From contig JAQWLS010000067.1 in NCBI GenBank assembly GCA_029247135.1, positions 1-37,040 on the forward strand: a stretch of 37,040 nucleotides of DNA, given 5' to 3'. A program made the position numbers and the translations under genes. Source of the stretch: Dehalococcoidia bacterium (GTDB lineage Bacteria; Chloroflexota; Dehalococcoidia; UBA2979). The notes beneath the pieces were generated by a model. The model had not been told where the DNA came from. It saw only the letters and a program-made list of their open reading frames with translations, and did not search any database. Positions 1 to 9,161 of this stretch are shown here, piece by piece (positions within the stretch are counted from its first letter, which is position 1; each line of letters opens with the position of its first letter).

Positions 1-3000
1 GCCAAATTGGTTATTCAAATCTTTGCAAGTTATCGAGTGCAGCATTTGGTTTGTATGAGCCAACGACTTTATTGAGACAAGATAGGCGAACAAACCCATC
101 TGTTTCTATCTCAACATTAATCAATCATACCGACGGTGTCATTTTATTGACGGGATGCCAACAAGGTTTGCTTAATCAAAAATTAATCAATGGTGAGACT
201 AAAGCTGCTGAGGGAATTTTACGATACTGGGTAGATTCTTTTGGATTTAATAATGTTTTTATTGAAATTCAAGATAACTTTGTATTAGGTGATTCGAATC
301 GCGCCAGACGTTTACTCAAATTATCTAACGACACTGGAATTCCTTCAGTTGCCACTGGAAATGTTCATTATCACGTTCCAAGTAGATATCGTTTACAGGA
401 TATTTTGGTTGCTATCAATCATAAGATCCGTATTGATGAGGCTGAATCGGTACGTCGACCAAATGCAGAGTTTTATTTAAGAGCTCCTAGTGAGCAAGTT
501 ATTCGTTTTTCACAATATGGGAAACATTTAACCGATAATTCGGTGTTGATTTCGGAGCGCTGCCAATTTGATTTAACTGAAGATCTTGAATACGAATTAC
601 CAACTCCAACATCGCCGAGTGAATTATCAGCACATGAATATTTATCTGAAATGTGTTTTCAAAAACTTGAAGATCGATATCGAGAGACTGAATTTTTCGC
701 GACCGCATATGAACGTTTAACTGAAGAATTGCGCTTAATTGATAAACATCAGTTATCAGGTTTTTTCCTCATATATGCAGATATTTTCGAGCTCGCAAAA
801 TCTGTGGCAAATGAAATTCAAGATTCTGATAATAAATATTCGAATCGACTTCCGATTGGTCGCGGGCGGGGATCATCTGTTGCCTCTGTGGTGTGTTATT
901 TAATTGGTTTATCTCATATTGATCCTGTACAGAACAATTTATTTTTAGGACGTTTTTTAAATGAAGAATTATATTCTTTGCCTGATATCGATCTTGATTT
1001 TCCTCGTGATATTAGAGCAGCACTCATAGAACGGATATATAGCTATTGGGGAATCGAGTATGCGGCTTTGGTGGCGACATTTTCTCGATATAAATTGCGA
1101 AGCGCTATTCGCGATGTGGGGTATGCACTTGGGTTACCTAAAAATTTACTTAGACGTCTAATAAAGCAATCAACTTTAGTTTCAAATATTGATGAGTTGG
1201 GTGAATTTATTGAGTCATCAGTTGAAGTGTCACAAAAAGATACGATTTCAAGCTGGCAACTATTATTGGATTTAGTAGAACAAATAGTTGGTTTTCCTAG
1301 ACATATGTCTCAGCATCCTGGTGGAATGGTTATTTCATCTAAACCGCTAACGAATTATGTTGCGTGTCAACCCACTGCCTGGCCTGATCGTTATATATGT
1401 CAATGGGACAAAGATTCTATCGATGATGCCCGAATGATTAAGATTGATTTACTTGGCTTAGGAATGCTTTCGGTAGTAGAAGAAACTGTGGATTTGATAA
1501 TCCAACATAAGGATCCGGATATGGATTTATCTAGGATTAATTTCGAGGATAGTGCAGTTTATGATTCTATATGTGCCGGGGATACTATTGGAATATTTCA
1601 GATTGAATCCCGTGCACAGATCGCTATGCTCCCTCGTACGAAGCCTAGAAATTTAAACGATTTGGCTATACAGGTGTCAATCGTCCGACCTGGACCGATA
1701 GTGGGCGGTGCTGTTAATCCCTATATACAAAGGCGCGAAAAGAAATTACTGTCTTCAAATTACGAACCTCCGTATGCACATCCAGATTTACGCCCTGTTT
1801 TAGCTGAAACATTAGGTGTTGTGATTTTTCAAGAACAAGTTATACAAGTGGCTCAAGCCTTAGCTGATTTTACAGCTGGTGAAGCAGATAATTTCCGTCG
1901 TACCTTAGGAAAAAAATCTGGACTAGTTGAGATTAATGCTTACCGCGAAAAATTTTTGAATGCCGCTTTAAAAAAAGGCGTTACATCACAATCTGCAATT
2001 GAGATATTTAATAACTTATTAGGATTTGCTCAGTTTGGATTTCCTAAAAGTCATGGAACTGCTTTCGCTTTATTGGCTTATCAAACAGCATGGCTTAAGC
2101 AATATTATCCAGCTGAATTCATTTGTGCACTATTTAATAATCAACCTATGGGATTTTATCCGCCGCATGTTTTAACAAATGATGCCAAACGCCACGGCAT
2201 GGTGATAAACCGTCCAGATATTAATTTCAGCAGTATTAGATGTACAGTGAGCTCTAAGACTACTGATAACTCTAATACTATCGATATTGGAATTGGTTAT
2301 GTACGAGGAATTGGTACGACTCTTGCAAGCCAAATAATTACTGAGCGTGAACGAGCTGGTCCATATAAAACACTATTTCAATTTATTCAACGTACGGCAT
2401 TACCAGTAGAAATTGTACTTAATCTGATTCAAGTAGGCGCATTTGATTCTTTTGGATTAAATCGGCGTCAATTAATTTGGCATATGGGATTATTTCAAGG
2501 GAAAGCTCTGGCAACCTATATTGATTCAAGTGGAATATCAAATCATCAATTGCAATTGTCATTTCAAGAACCAATTGCTGATGTGAATTTTGAGGACTTT
2601 AATCGATTTGAAAAAATGGTAGCGGACTATAGATTATTGAATCTTTCCCCAGATAGCCATCCAATGGAATTTTTTCGAAGTATGCAACCAAATCAATTTA
2701 TATCTAGCCGTGATCTGGCCTTGGAATCATCAACGATCTCAGTGGAGGTGATCGGTTTATTGGTATGTCGCCAGAGACCATCCACTGCAAATGGGATTGT
2801 ATTTTTATTACTTGAGGATGAATTTGGTGTGATTAATGCCTTGCTCCGACCAGCAATAGTTGATAAATACAATCTTATTATTAATACGGCTGTATTTCTT
2901 AGGATAAAAGGCACGGTGGAGAGTAATACTAGTCATGCCCGCACAATTATTGTTGACGAAATAGAACCTATGCGATTTGATATGACTGATACGAACGCAG

Positions 3001-3032
3001 CATTGAGCTTGCGAACAAAATCATGGAATTAG
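1..3032 (+). CDS. dnaE2: DNA polymerase III alpha-type (DnaE2/ImuC-like), 5' partial
   Basis: C-family replicative-type DNA polymerase. The frame is open from base 3, 16 codons before the first Met at 51, and those codons already read as PHP domain (GYSNLCKLSS), so the start lies left of the window. In order: rest of the PHP domain with a NVHYH motif near 360-375; the polymerase palm with a GRGRGSSVASVVCYLIGL block near 855-910 and catalytic aspartates in PDIDLDFP at 981-1004; the helix-hairpin-helix region; and a C-terminal OB domain (GVINALLRPAIVDKY near 2825-2870). About 1,009 residues are visible; DnaE2 proteins are usually 1,030-1,100. The HYH motif, short OB end and lack of a long tau-binding tail favour the error-prone DnaE2/ImuC branch over the main replicase. 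This is inferred by family resemblance. No imuA or imuB is visible. Base composition is noticeably more AT-rich than the rest of the window. Confidence 0.88.
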   Translation, partial: QIGYSNLCKLSSAAFGLYEPTTLLRQDRRTNPSVSISTLINHTDGVILLTGCQQGLLNQKLINGETKAAEGILRYWVDSFGFNNVFIEIQDNFVLGDSNRARRLLKLSNDTGIPSVATGNVHYHVPSRYRLQDILVAINHKIRIDEAESVRRPNAEFYLRAPSEQVIRFSQYGKHLTDNSVLISERCQFDLTEDLEYELPTPTSPSELSAHEYLSEMCFQKLEDRYRETEFFATAYERLTEELRLIDKHQLSGFFLIYADIFELAKSVANEIQDSDNKYSNRLPIGRGRGSSVASVVCYLIGLSHIDPVQNNLFLGRFLNEELYSLPDIDLDFPRDIRAALIERIYSYWGIEYAALVATFSRYKLRSAIRDVGYALGLPKNLLRRLIKQSTLVSNIDELGEFIESSVEVSQKDTISSWQLLLDLVEQIVGFPRHMSQHPGGMVISSKPLTNYVACQPTAWPDRYICQWDKDSIDDARMIKIDLLGLGMLSVVEETVDLIIQHKDPDMDLSRINFEDSAVYDSICAGDTIGIFQIESRAQIAMLPRTKPRNLNDLAIQVSIVRPGPIVGGAVNPYIQRREKKLLSSNYEPPYAHPDLRPVLAETLGVVIFQEQVIQVAQALADFTAGEADNFRRTLGKKSGLVEINAYREKFLNAALKKGVTSQSAIEIFNNLLGFAQFGFPKSHGTAFALLAYQTAWLKQYYPAEFICALFNNQPMGFYPPHVLTNDAKRHGMVINRPDINFSSIRCTVSSKTTDNSNTIDIGIGYVRGIGTTLASQIITERERAGPYKTLFQFIQRTALPVEIVLNLIQVGAFDSFGLNRRQLIWHMGLFQGKALATYIDSSGISNHQLQLSFQEPIADVNFEDFNRFEKMVADYRLLNLSPDSHPMEFFRSMQPNQFISSRDLALESSTISVEVIGLLVCRQRPSTANGIVFLLLEDEFGVINALLRPAIVDKYNLIINTAVFLRIKGTVESNTSHARTIIVDEIEPMRFDMTDTNAALSLRTKSWN

Positions 3033-3048
3033 TAAGCTCTGCTAGTGC

Positions 3049-4332
3049 TCACATTCGTTTTTTTGGCGGTCCGGCAAATAAGAAAAACAGCGAACCTACT
3101 ATCGGGAACATTGCGATGAACGTAAAGCCGGTTTCGTATGAACCCGCTATATCAAATAGCCAGCCTGCAATCATCGGCCCACTAAAGGATCCAGCCATAA
3201 TGAGCACGGATGACCAGCCCATAATCATTCCAAAATGTTTTCGACCGAAATATTCAGCTCGCATTGTTTGCATGAGCGGCCCCCTGATGCCCCAAGCAAC
3301 ACCATTCATGACTGCGAAAAGAATCATCATCGGGTATGAGGAATATTGGGCAAGAATTAGTAGCGCCGCACCATGCATCAGCATTGCTGTCGTGGTTAAT
3401 TTTCTTTTTCCTATTTGCTCTCCTAAATACCCAGCGATAGCTTGTCCCGGTATTTGACACGCCATCATACCTGCCGCAATACCCGCGGCCTGTACTTCAG
3501 AGAACCCTCTTCCTTCCACGAGATGCAAGGGAAGGTGGAGCATTAAAGTCGATACAACCATGACTGCAAATGCATGTCCCAACCCAATCATCCAGAATGA
3601 AGATGTTTTCATTGCATCTTGCCATGTATAAGTTGGTTCATAACGTGTCTTACTGTTTCCCGCTGGCTGACTCTCATTAACTGATGGACTCTTAGTTTCT
3701 AACCCGTCAATAGTCAGACCAAAGTCTTCTGGTCTTCGATACATCACAGATGTAAGTGGAAAAGCCAATATGAGGATGAGTACACCTGACCCGAATGAAA
3801 ATTCTCGCCAGCCGATCTCGGTAATCATGACTAAGATCACGGATCCTCCGAGAAGACCTCCGATAGAGAAACCTAGCTGTGCCATAGCTAAAGCTTTGGC
3901 TCGTTTTTGATCGAACCAACTTACGACAGCCACAGTTACTGACATGAAGCCTCCAAGACTGGATCCGATAGCAATTACTGTGAAAATCACGTAAAAATGC
4001 CAGAGTTCCGTCATTAGACTGAATGCAATAAACCCTAAGCCAAATGCAACTAAACCCCATCTTAGAATGGCACGTGGTCCATATTTATCGATCAGCCAGC
4101 CTTGGGCAGGACCTAGTAAGCCACTTTCAAATCTTGCGAGCGAAAATCCTCCAGAGAGTGCTGTCCGACTCCAACCGAGGTCCCGAGTGATAGCCAAGGC
4201 ATATGCTCCGAGAGCATGATGCATGAGTGATGCTCCGAGGAGTTGAATGATTAGCCCGGCACCTACTATGTACCAACCGTAATAAATTTTGTTTTGTGAC
4301 TCCTGCGGCTTTGGCGCGCTAAATAACTTCAC
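3049..4332 (-). CDS. MFS transporter (monocarboxylate/OFA-like)
   Basis: A 427-residue polytopic membrane protein of the major facilitator superfamily, with about 12 predicted hydrophobic segments in two six-helix halves. A hydrophilic linker near residues 205-235 (DGLETKSPSVNESQPAG) separates them. The N-terminal YYGWYIVGAG segment and the GWLIDKYGPRAIL loop between helices 2 and 3 are typical of the monocarboxylate/oxalate-formate antiporter-like branch. The start is GTG at 4332, preceded by AAGG seven bases upstream. It converges on the polymerase gene with only 16 bp between stops. It lies 23 bp downstream of the aminopeptidase gene and may share its transcript. Substrate is not predictable; an organic anion is a reasonable guess from the subfamily. 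Confidence 0.9.
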   Translation of the reverse strand: MKLFSAPKPQESQNKIYYGWYIVGAGLIIQLLGASLMHHALGAYALAITRDLGWSRTALSGGFSLARFESGLLGPAQGWLIDKYGPRAILRWGLVAFGLGFIAFSLMTELWHFYVIFTVIAIGSSLGGFMSVTVAVVSWFDQKRAKALAMAQLGFSIGGLLGGSVILVMITEIGWREFSFGSGVLILILAFPLTSVMYRRPEDFGLTIDGLETKSPSVNESQPAGNSKTRYEPTYTWQDAMKTSSFWMIGLGHAFAVMVVSTLMLHLPLHLVEGRGFSEVQAAGIAAGMMACQIPGQAIAGYLGEQIGKRKLTTTAMLMHGAALLILAQYSSYPMMILFAVMNGVAWGIRGPLMQTMRAEYFGRKHFGMIMGWSSVLIMAGSFSGPMIAGWLFDIAGSYETGFTFIAMFPIVGSLFFLFAGPPKKRM

Positions 4333-4355
4333 AAAACAGCCTTAACTATTACTCT

Positions 4356-6929
4356 TTATTTACGGGCATATTCTCGACACTTTATCGCTCTACTTAAATT
4401 GTCATTTGCTTCTAAAAGCATTCGCCTGAGTAGTTGATTTTCTGGCGGAGTTATCGTGAGTAGATTGTTAGATTTTTCTAGTAAATCGTAATCAACTAGA
4501 TATCCAGGAAATAGTGAACCAAAATATGACTGTGCAAAATGATTTTCTTCCGTCTCGAAAACATGGGTAACTTCATTAAAGAATCTGTCTACGTAGGGTG
4601 TGAGAAGATCTACTTGCCTCCACCATAGAAAGCCAGACATAGCGGCAGCTGTCTGATGCAAAGAGCCATAACCAGAGTCTGCGGTAAATTTGTTCCATGC
4701 CTGTTCTTTGATTTCCTGATCAGGCACCGAAGTATTTGCTCGAAGAGCGGCTCGTTCTCCTCGGTCGGTCGGGTCGTTAGCAAGTTCTTGAGCTACCAGT
4801 GATTGCGTATTTTCAATGCCGGCTGCGATGGCACTTGTAATTACCCCCCAGCGCATATCTTGGTCCGGAGTAAATTCGTTAATAGACACTTTTCCGTTGA
4901 TAATGTCTAAGCTGTGCGCGATGTCATCGTTCGCCACAGCAAAACCAAACATGGCTCGTCCCCACAAGATTCTTTCATCAGAATTGTTCGCCACGGCCAG
5001 TTGTGAGCTAGCTAATGTAAATAATTTACGGGCTTCAGAGAGTTTGACCTCTTCCGGAACATATCGTGATACCGCTGCACTAAGCTGCTCAATAATGACT
5101 TGAATGAGCTCTAGATCGCTTTCGATTTTTACTTTTTCGGCTGCAATGTTTATGTAATCAAGTGAACTTAACTCCTGATTTCTAACCATTTCCCATAGTG
5201 ACTGCCAGATCTGCATCCTGAGCAGCGGGTCAGTGATTTTTTCCAGATGTTGCTTAACAAAGTCTAGTGATTTCGGATCCAAGGTTACTTGTAAATAGCC
5301 ATGATCCCCGAAATTCGGAAAAAGGAAATCAGCGGTGTTGTTTGAAATATTGATTTGATTTGACTGATTTGCAATTCTGATTTCATGTGTTGTGCTGATG
5401 AATGATGAGTCGATTAAATTTCCAGCTATGAGTTCAAGCGTGTGACTTCGAATTGTGGGAAAACCCTCTGGAGCTGATTGCGAGATGAGTATAAAACTTT
5501 CATTAGCTGGATCTTCAGTTCGATTAATCTGAATACTATTATGTTGCGCCGTTTCCAACCAAGAATCTGCCCAGCCCTTTAGATCTTGTTCGACACCTTC
5601 ACCAAGACTTTCAAGCCAGTCATCGAGGGTAGTATTGGAGAAAGCGTGTTTGGCCATATAACGTTGCATACCGGACTTGAAGGCCGGCATTCCTATTGTT
5701 TTAACCAGCTGCTTGATGACAGCTGCGCCTTTTCCGTATGTAATGCCATCGAAGTTTAGAAAAGTCTGATCCGTATCGCTAACCTCACCCGCAACGGGAT
5801 GGGTAGTGACCAGTTGATCCTGTCGATATGCCCAGGCTTTCATACGAGAATTGAAGGATTGCCAAGCATCGGTAAATCGTGTGTTCTCGGTGAGCGCTAA
5901 GAAACTCATATAAGATGCGAATGATTCATTAAGCCATAGATCATTCCACCATTTCATGGTCACTAGGTCGCCGAACCACATATGTGCCATTTCATGAAGA
6001 ATGACCTCGGCTCTCGTTAATCGCTGGTTATATGTGGGCGGATCTCTAAATACGAGGCGTTCCGAGTGAGTGATTGCCCCAACGTTTTCCATGGCTCCGT
6101 GATTAAATTCCGGAACAAATATTTGATCGTATTTTCCAAAAGGGTATGCAAAGTCAAAGAAGTTTTCGAAATACTCGAAGCCTTGGCAGGTGATTTCGAA
6201 TAACTCGTTTTCGTCAACATGAGGCGCGAGAGATTTTCTCGCATAGAATCCCAATGGTATTGTCTCTGAGTTCAATTTGCTTGAGCTGTAGGAACTTTCA
6301 AATTTCTGATATGGGCCTCCTACCAGAGCAAATAAATAGGTGGAGAATAGCTTTGTTCGTTCAAAATTATGTCTAGTGCGATCTCCTTCGACGTCATTTA
6401 CCGAGGTTGTTTTACTATTACCAATCAAAGTCCAGTCAGATGGACATTCAACGGAAAGTAGGTAACTTGCCTTGATGTTTGGTTGATCGAAGCAAGGGAA
6501 TAATCGGTGGGCAGAGTAGGGCTCAAAGTTCGAATAAACGTATTCCTGATTGTCTTCCGGATCGATAAACTGGTGAAAACCATCACCCGTATGATCATAT
6601 TCATTAATATACTTCAGTCGTATTGAATTTTTGCCTTCGACTAGGCCATCCTGCGGTTCGATCAGCAGTCGATGTCCATTCCACTTAGGGACAGTGACTA
6701 TGGCATCATTGAGTTCGAGTGATGTGATTTCAAATCCTGTGAAGTCTAAAAAAATCCCAGACAGGTTTTGTACTATGAATGTCGTCTCTAACGTTCCCGA
6801 ATAGGTCTTACTTGCATTTCCTGGGAGGTTTAAATCCAAACGATATTCAACATTTGATATATTCTCGCTTCGTGCGATTGCGTCTGATTCAGACAAGACA
6901 TCTTTTACGGAATTAGAACTGTCTATCAT
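4356..6929 (-). CDS. pepN: M1 family aminopeptidase N
   Basis: An 857-residue zinc metallo-aminopeptidase that removes N-terminal residues from peptides in the cytoplasm. It carries the exopeptidase GAMEN motif near residue 278. The zinc site is HEMAH near residue 311, with the third ligand Glu exactly 18 residues later (LWLNE), and the transition-state Tyr is in FDGITYGKGAAV. The N-terminal beta-saddle domain precedes the catalytic domain and a long helical ERAP1-like C-terminal domain follows, the full usual architecture and length. There is no signal peptide, so it should be cytosolic. The ATG at 6929 has GGAG six bases upstream. It is divergent from the DinB-like gene across 142 bp that must hold both promoters. 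Confidence 0.95.
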   Translation of the reverse strand: MIDSSNSVKDVLSESDAIARSENISNVEYRLDLNLPGNASKTYSGTLETTFIVQNLSGIFLDFTGFEITSLELNDAIVTVPKWNGHRLLIEPQDGLVEGKNSIRLKYINEYDHTGDGFHQFIDPEDNQEYVYSNFEPYSAHRLFPCFDQPNIKASYLLSVECPSDWTLIGNSKTTSVNDVEGDRTRHNFERTKLFSTYLFALVGGPYQKFESSYSSSKLNSETIPLGFYARKSLAPHVDENELFEITCQGFEYFENFFDFAYPFGKYDQIFVPEFNHGAMENVGAITHSERLVFRDPPTYNQRLTRAEVILHEMAHMWFGDLVTMKWWNDLWLNESFASYMSFLALTENTRFTDAWQSFNSRMKAWAYRQDQLVTTHPVAGEVSDTDQTFLNFDGITYGKGAAVIKQLVKTIGMPAFKSGMQRYMAKHAFSNTTLDDWLESLGEGVEQDLKGWADSWLETAQHNSIQINRTEDPANESFILISQSAPEGFPTIRSHTLELIAGNLIDSSFISTTHEIRIANQSNQINISNNTADFLFPNFGDHGYLQVTLDPKSLDFVKQHLEKITDPLLRMQIWQSLWEMVRNQELSSLDYINIAAEKVKIESDLELIQVIIEQLSAAVSRYVPEEVKLSEARKLFTLASSQLAVANNSDERILWGRAMFGFAVANDDIAHSLDIINGKVSINEFTPDQDMRWGVITSAIAAGIENTQSLVAQELANDPTDRGERAALRANTSVPDQEIKEQAWNKFTADSGYGSLHQTAAAMSGFLWWRQVDLLTPYVDRFFNEVTHVFETEENHFAQSYFGSLFPGYLVDYDLLEKSNNLLTITPPENQLLRRMLLEANDNLSRAIKCREYARK

Positions 6930-7071
6930 TGAATTCTCCTCGGCGACTCAATTTGGGCACTGACATGAGCGTAGCGATATAGGCGGTTACGCGCTTTTGT
7001 GACAGATTAGTCGGTGTCAAGATACTCTGACTGATATATTAACGACGTGTAAAAATGGGAGATTAGTAGCA

Positions 7072-7503
7072 ATGACGACAGCTCAGGAACTTCGCAATAA
7101 GTTGGCCGAGGCGCGTGAACTTCTTCGGGCAGTTATCCGAGATAACTCTGACTATTGGGAGATGGGAGAGTCCGATAATTGGGGCCCACGTCGAATCGCG
7201 GAACATGTAATTGATAATGAAAACTACTTTGCCAACGCGGTGGCATCTGCTATGGACGCTCGTGCTGTTGAACCAACTCTGATTAATGCGGTTACCGCTG
7301 AGCTCGCGCTTGAAATCTTTGCTCAAGTCGAAGAAGATACAAATCGTGTGTACGGATACATTGAAGATGGTGATATCAAGAAACCTGCACAAATCCTTTT
7401 AGGCCAGGGATTTGAACCGACTATTGGTGGTGCAGTTGACTTTGCAATTTGGCACCTTCGTGATCACGTGAAACAGATAGAAACTTTGCCTAGAGTTGGC
7501 TAG
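7072..7503 (+). CDS. DinB-fold four-helix protein
   Basis: A 143-residue protein resembling the DinB/YfiT-like superfamily of four-helix metal-binding proteins. Three histidines sit where the metal triad is expected: one in AEHVIDNE near residue 44, and two spaced H-xxx-H in IWHLRDHVKQIE near residues 128-132. Members include thiol-dependent transferases and many of unknown role, so no substrate is assigned. The ATG at 7072 follows GGGAG at about ten bases. It faces the Eis-like gene tail to tail with nine bases between stop codons, and shares its upstream region with pepN. Confidence 0.75.
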   Translation: MTTAQELRNKLAEARELLRAVIRDNSDYWEMGESDNWGPRRIAEHVIDNENYFANAVASAMDARAVEPTLINAVTAELALEIFAQVEEDTNRVYGYIEDGDIKKPAQILLGQGFEPTIGGAVDFAIWHLRDHVKQIETLPRVG

Positions 7504-7512
7504 CTTTTATCG

Positions 7513-8733
7513 TTACCAAGTATGTTCAGCCTCGTACGGTGTATACCGTGCTCGGAGCGTACGATCCCACTCTGCTAATGCTTCAGGTTTTTGTACATCG
7601 ACAAGTCCCGCTCTTTCAGCATCAGTCGCGGTGTAATAACCGAATACTAACGTCGCCAAAGTGTCTGGGGTCAAAGTAAGATCTTCTGTGCCCGCTTGAA
7701 TCGGTACAACCTCTGCCTGAGATTCGTCGGTCCGTAGCTTCCACGAACCACTGTTCCATGGGCAAAAATCATCGATTAACTTAAAGCTAATTTCACCCTG
7801 AACGTCGTACTTACGCTGCGCTAACGCATCGTTTACAGTCACTAACCTCGACATAATGCCATCTCGGCGAGATGCATTCAGCATTCTTGGTTCAACTAAC
7901 ATGTTTGCTAGCGGATCATTCGAAGGCGCATTATTCCATCGGATGTTTTGAATATTATCTATTCCGGATAACAATTTCCATAATGCTTGGTAGGCTGCTG
8001 GCGTAATGGCAAAGAAATCTGAGACATCGGCGTACTGCGTTACCCCGTTATCGGCATGTGACCCGATTCCAGAACCTGGCCCCGACGTATAAATGACGTA
8101 GCCTAGCGGCTCTCCGTATTCCTCATATGTAAAGATTGATCTCTGTCGCTCAGGCGTCGTGGGCTCTAACGGTCCTTGATCCCACATTGCCTTACCTCGG
8201 TGTACCAGTCCGTTACGATCCTCACGAAATCTTCGATAGACGTCGACAAGTAGTCCGAATTCCTCTTCAAGGTTTACTTCACGGATATTACCAGTGATTT
8301 CCATCGGATGATGGAAGTTAATGAATCGCGGTTCGATTACGTAGGAATGCCGATCATTTATAGTTCCGTAGCCGTATCGCTGATAGACCGCCATCCATGC
8401 AGGATGAAGAGCAGCAATCGCTTGTTCACCCTGTTCATGCATCTGTTCAAAATGTCTTTTCTTTACGCTACGGAGATAACCTTTACGGCGGTGGGATGGA
8501 TCGGTAGATACCATAGTTACCCCGGCGATCGGAACCGCGGGCCCATTGAATCGTATCTGCAGAGGCCATGCTCCGTACGTTGTTACTAGTTTTTCATCAA
8601 CGAAAGCGCACATGGTCCAATCGGGGTTCATTCCTGCCAAACTGTCATTGGTCATACCTAGAGCACGTGACGCCTGCCGATAAAACTCCGGAAGTTCTTC
8701 CTCGGTGGCCGGACGAAATTCAACATTAGTCAT
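7513..8733 (-). CDS. Eis-like GNAT N-acetyltransferase
   Basis: A 406-residue protein of the Eis (enhanced intracellular survival) type: an N-terminal GNAT acetyltransferase domain, a second degenerate GNAT domain and a C-terminal SCP2-like domain. The acetyl-CoA binding region is recognisable as DPSHRRKGYLRSVKKRHFE followed by the Eis hallmark of a VYQRYGYG turn near residues 114-121. Family members acetylate amines on varied substrates; the native substrate here is unknown. A longer reading starting at 8778 is possible, but the ATG at 8733 has AAAGGAG six bases upstream and gives the normal N-terminus (MTNVEFRPA), so I chose it. It is the last gene of a tight leftward operon with the DUF35 and thiolase-like genes (10-base gap). 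Confidence 0.82.
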   Translation of the reverse strand: MTNVEFRPATEEELPEFYRQASRALGMTNDSLAGMNPDWTMCAFVDEKLVTTYGAWPLQIRFNGPAVPIAGVTMVSTDPSHRRKGYLRSVKKRHFEQMHEQGEQAIAALHPAWMAVYQRYGYGTINDRHSYVIEPRFINFHHPMEITGNIREVNLEEEFGLLVDVYRRFREDRNGLVHRGKAMWDQGPLEPTTPERQRSIFTYEEYGEPLGYVIYTSGPGSGIGSHADNGVTQYADVSDFFAITPAAYQALWKLLSGIDNIQNIRWNNAPSNDPLANMLVEPRMLNASRRDGIMSRLVTVNDALAQRKYDVQGEISFKLIDDFCPWNSGSWKLRTDESQAEVVPIQAGTEDLTLTPDTLATLVFGYYTATDAERAGLVDVQKPEALAEWDRTLRARYTPYEAEHTW

Positions 8734-8743
8734 AAAATCTCCT

Positions 8744-9157
8744 TTAAGACGCTTCAAAGTGTAGGAGCGGAGTTCCATTTACGTCGTGCCAGTTAGCGGA
8801 CACACGCATTCCCACTCTAATTTCTTCATTACTTATTCCTTTAATGATAGAGGTCACGCGCGGACCTTCATCCAGTTCTACAACGGTTAGGTTATATGGC
8901 ACATCTTCTTGAAAAGCTGGATGAAACAAGCGGTGCATAATAACAAATGAATGAACTGACCCGTTACCAGTTGCGGGTGCCCAACTGAGGTCTGTACTTA
9001 GGCACTCTGTACAAACTTCACGTAATGGCCATAGGTAAGCTTGACATAGGTTGCAACGTTGTAAAAGGAGTACCGCGTCGGCCGCGGCATCAAAAAATGG
9101 TTGTGAAGACTCGTCAACGATAGGTGCTGGCCGAGGGATTTGATCTTGATTATTCAT
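8744..9157 (-). CDS. DUF35 zinc-ribbon/OB-fold acyl-CoA-associated protein
   Basis: A 137-residue protein with an N-terminal rubredoxin-like zinc ribbon (RCNLCQAYLWPLREVCTECL, four Cys as two CxxC pairs) followed by an OB-fold domain (GSVHSFVIMH, then YNLTVVELDEGPRV). Such DUF35 proteins form complexes with thiolase-like enzymes, for example the Ltp2 aldolase of actinobacterial steroid side-chain degradation, and help present the acyl-CoA. The start at 9157 is preferred over 9187 because GAGG lies ten bases upstream and the family N-terminus follows. It starts four bases after the stop of the thiolase-like gene, consistent with translational coupling and a physical complex. Confidence 0.9.
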   Translation of the reverse strand: MNNQDQIPRPAPIVDESSQPFFDAAADAVLLLQRCNLCQAYLWPLREVCTECLSTDLSWAPATGNGSVHSFVIMHRLFHPAFQEDVPYNLTVVELDEGPRVTSIIKGISNEEIRVGMRVSANWHDVNGTPLLHFEAS

Positions 9158-9161
9158 GAAA

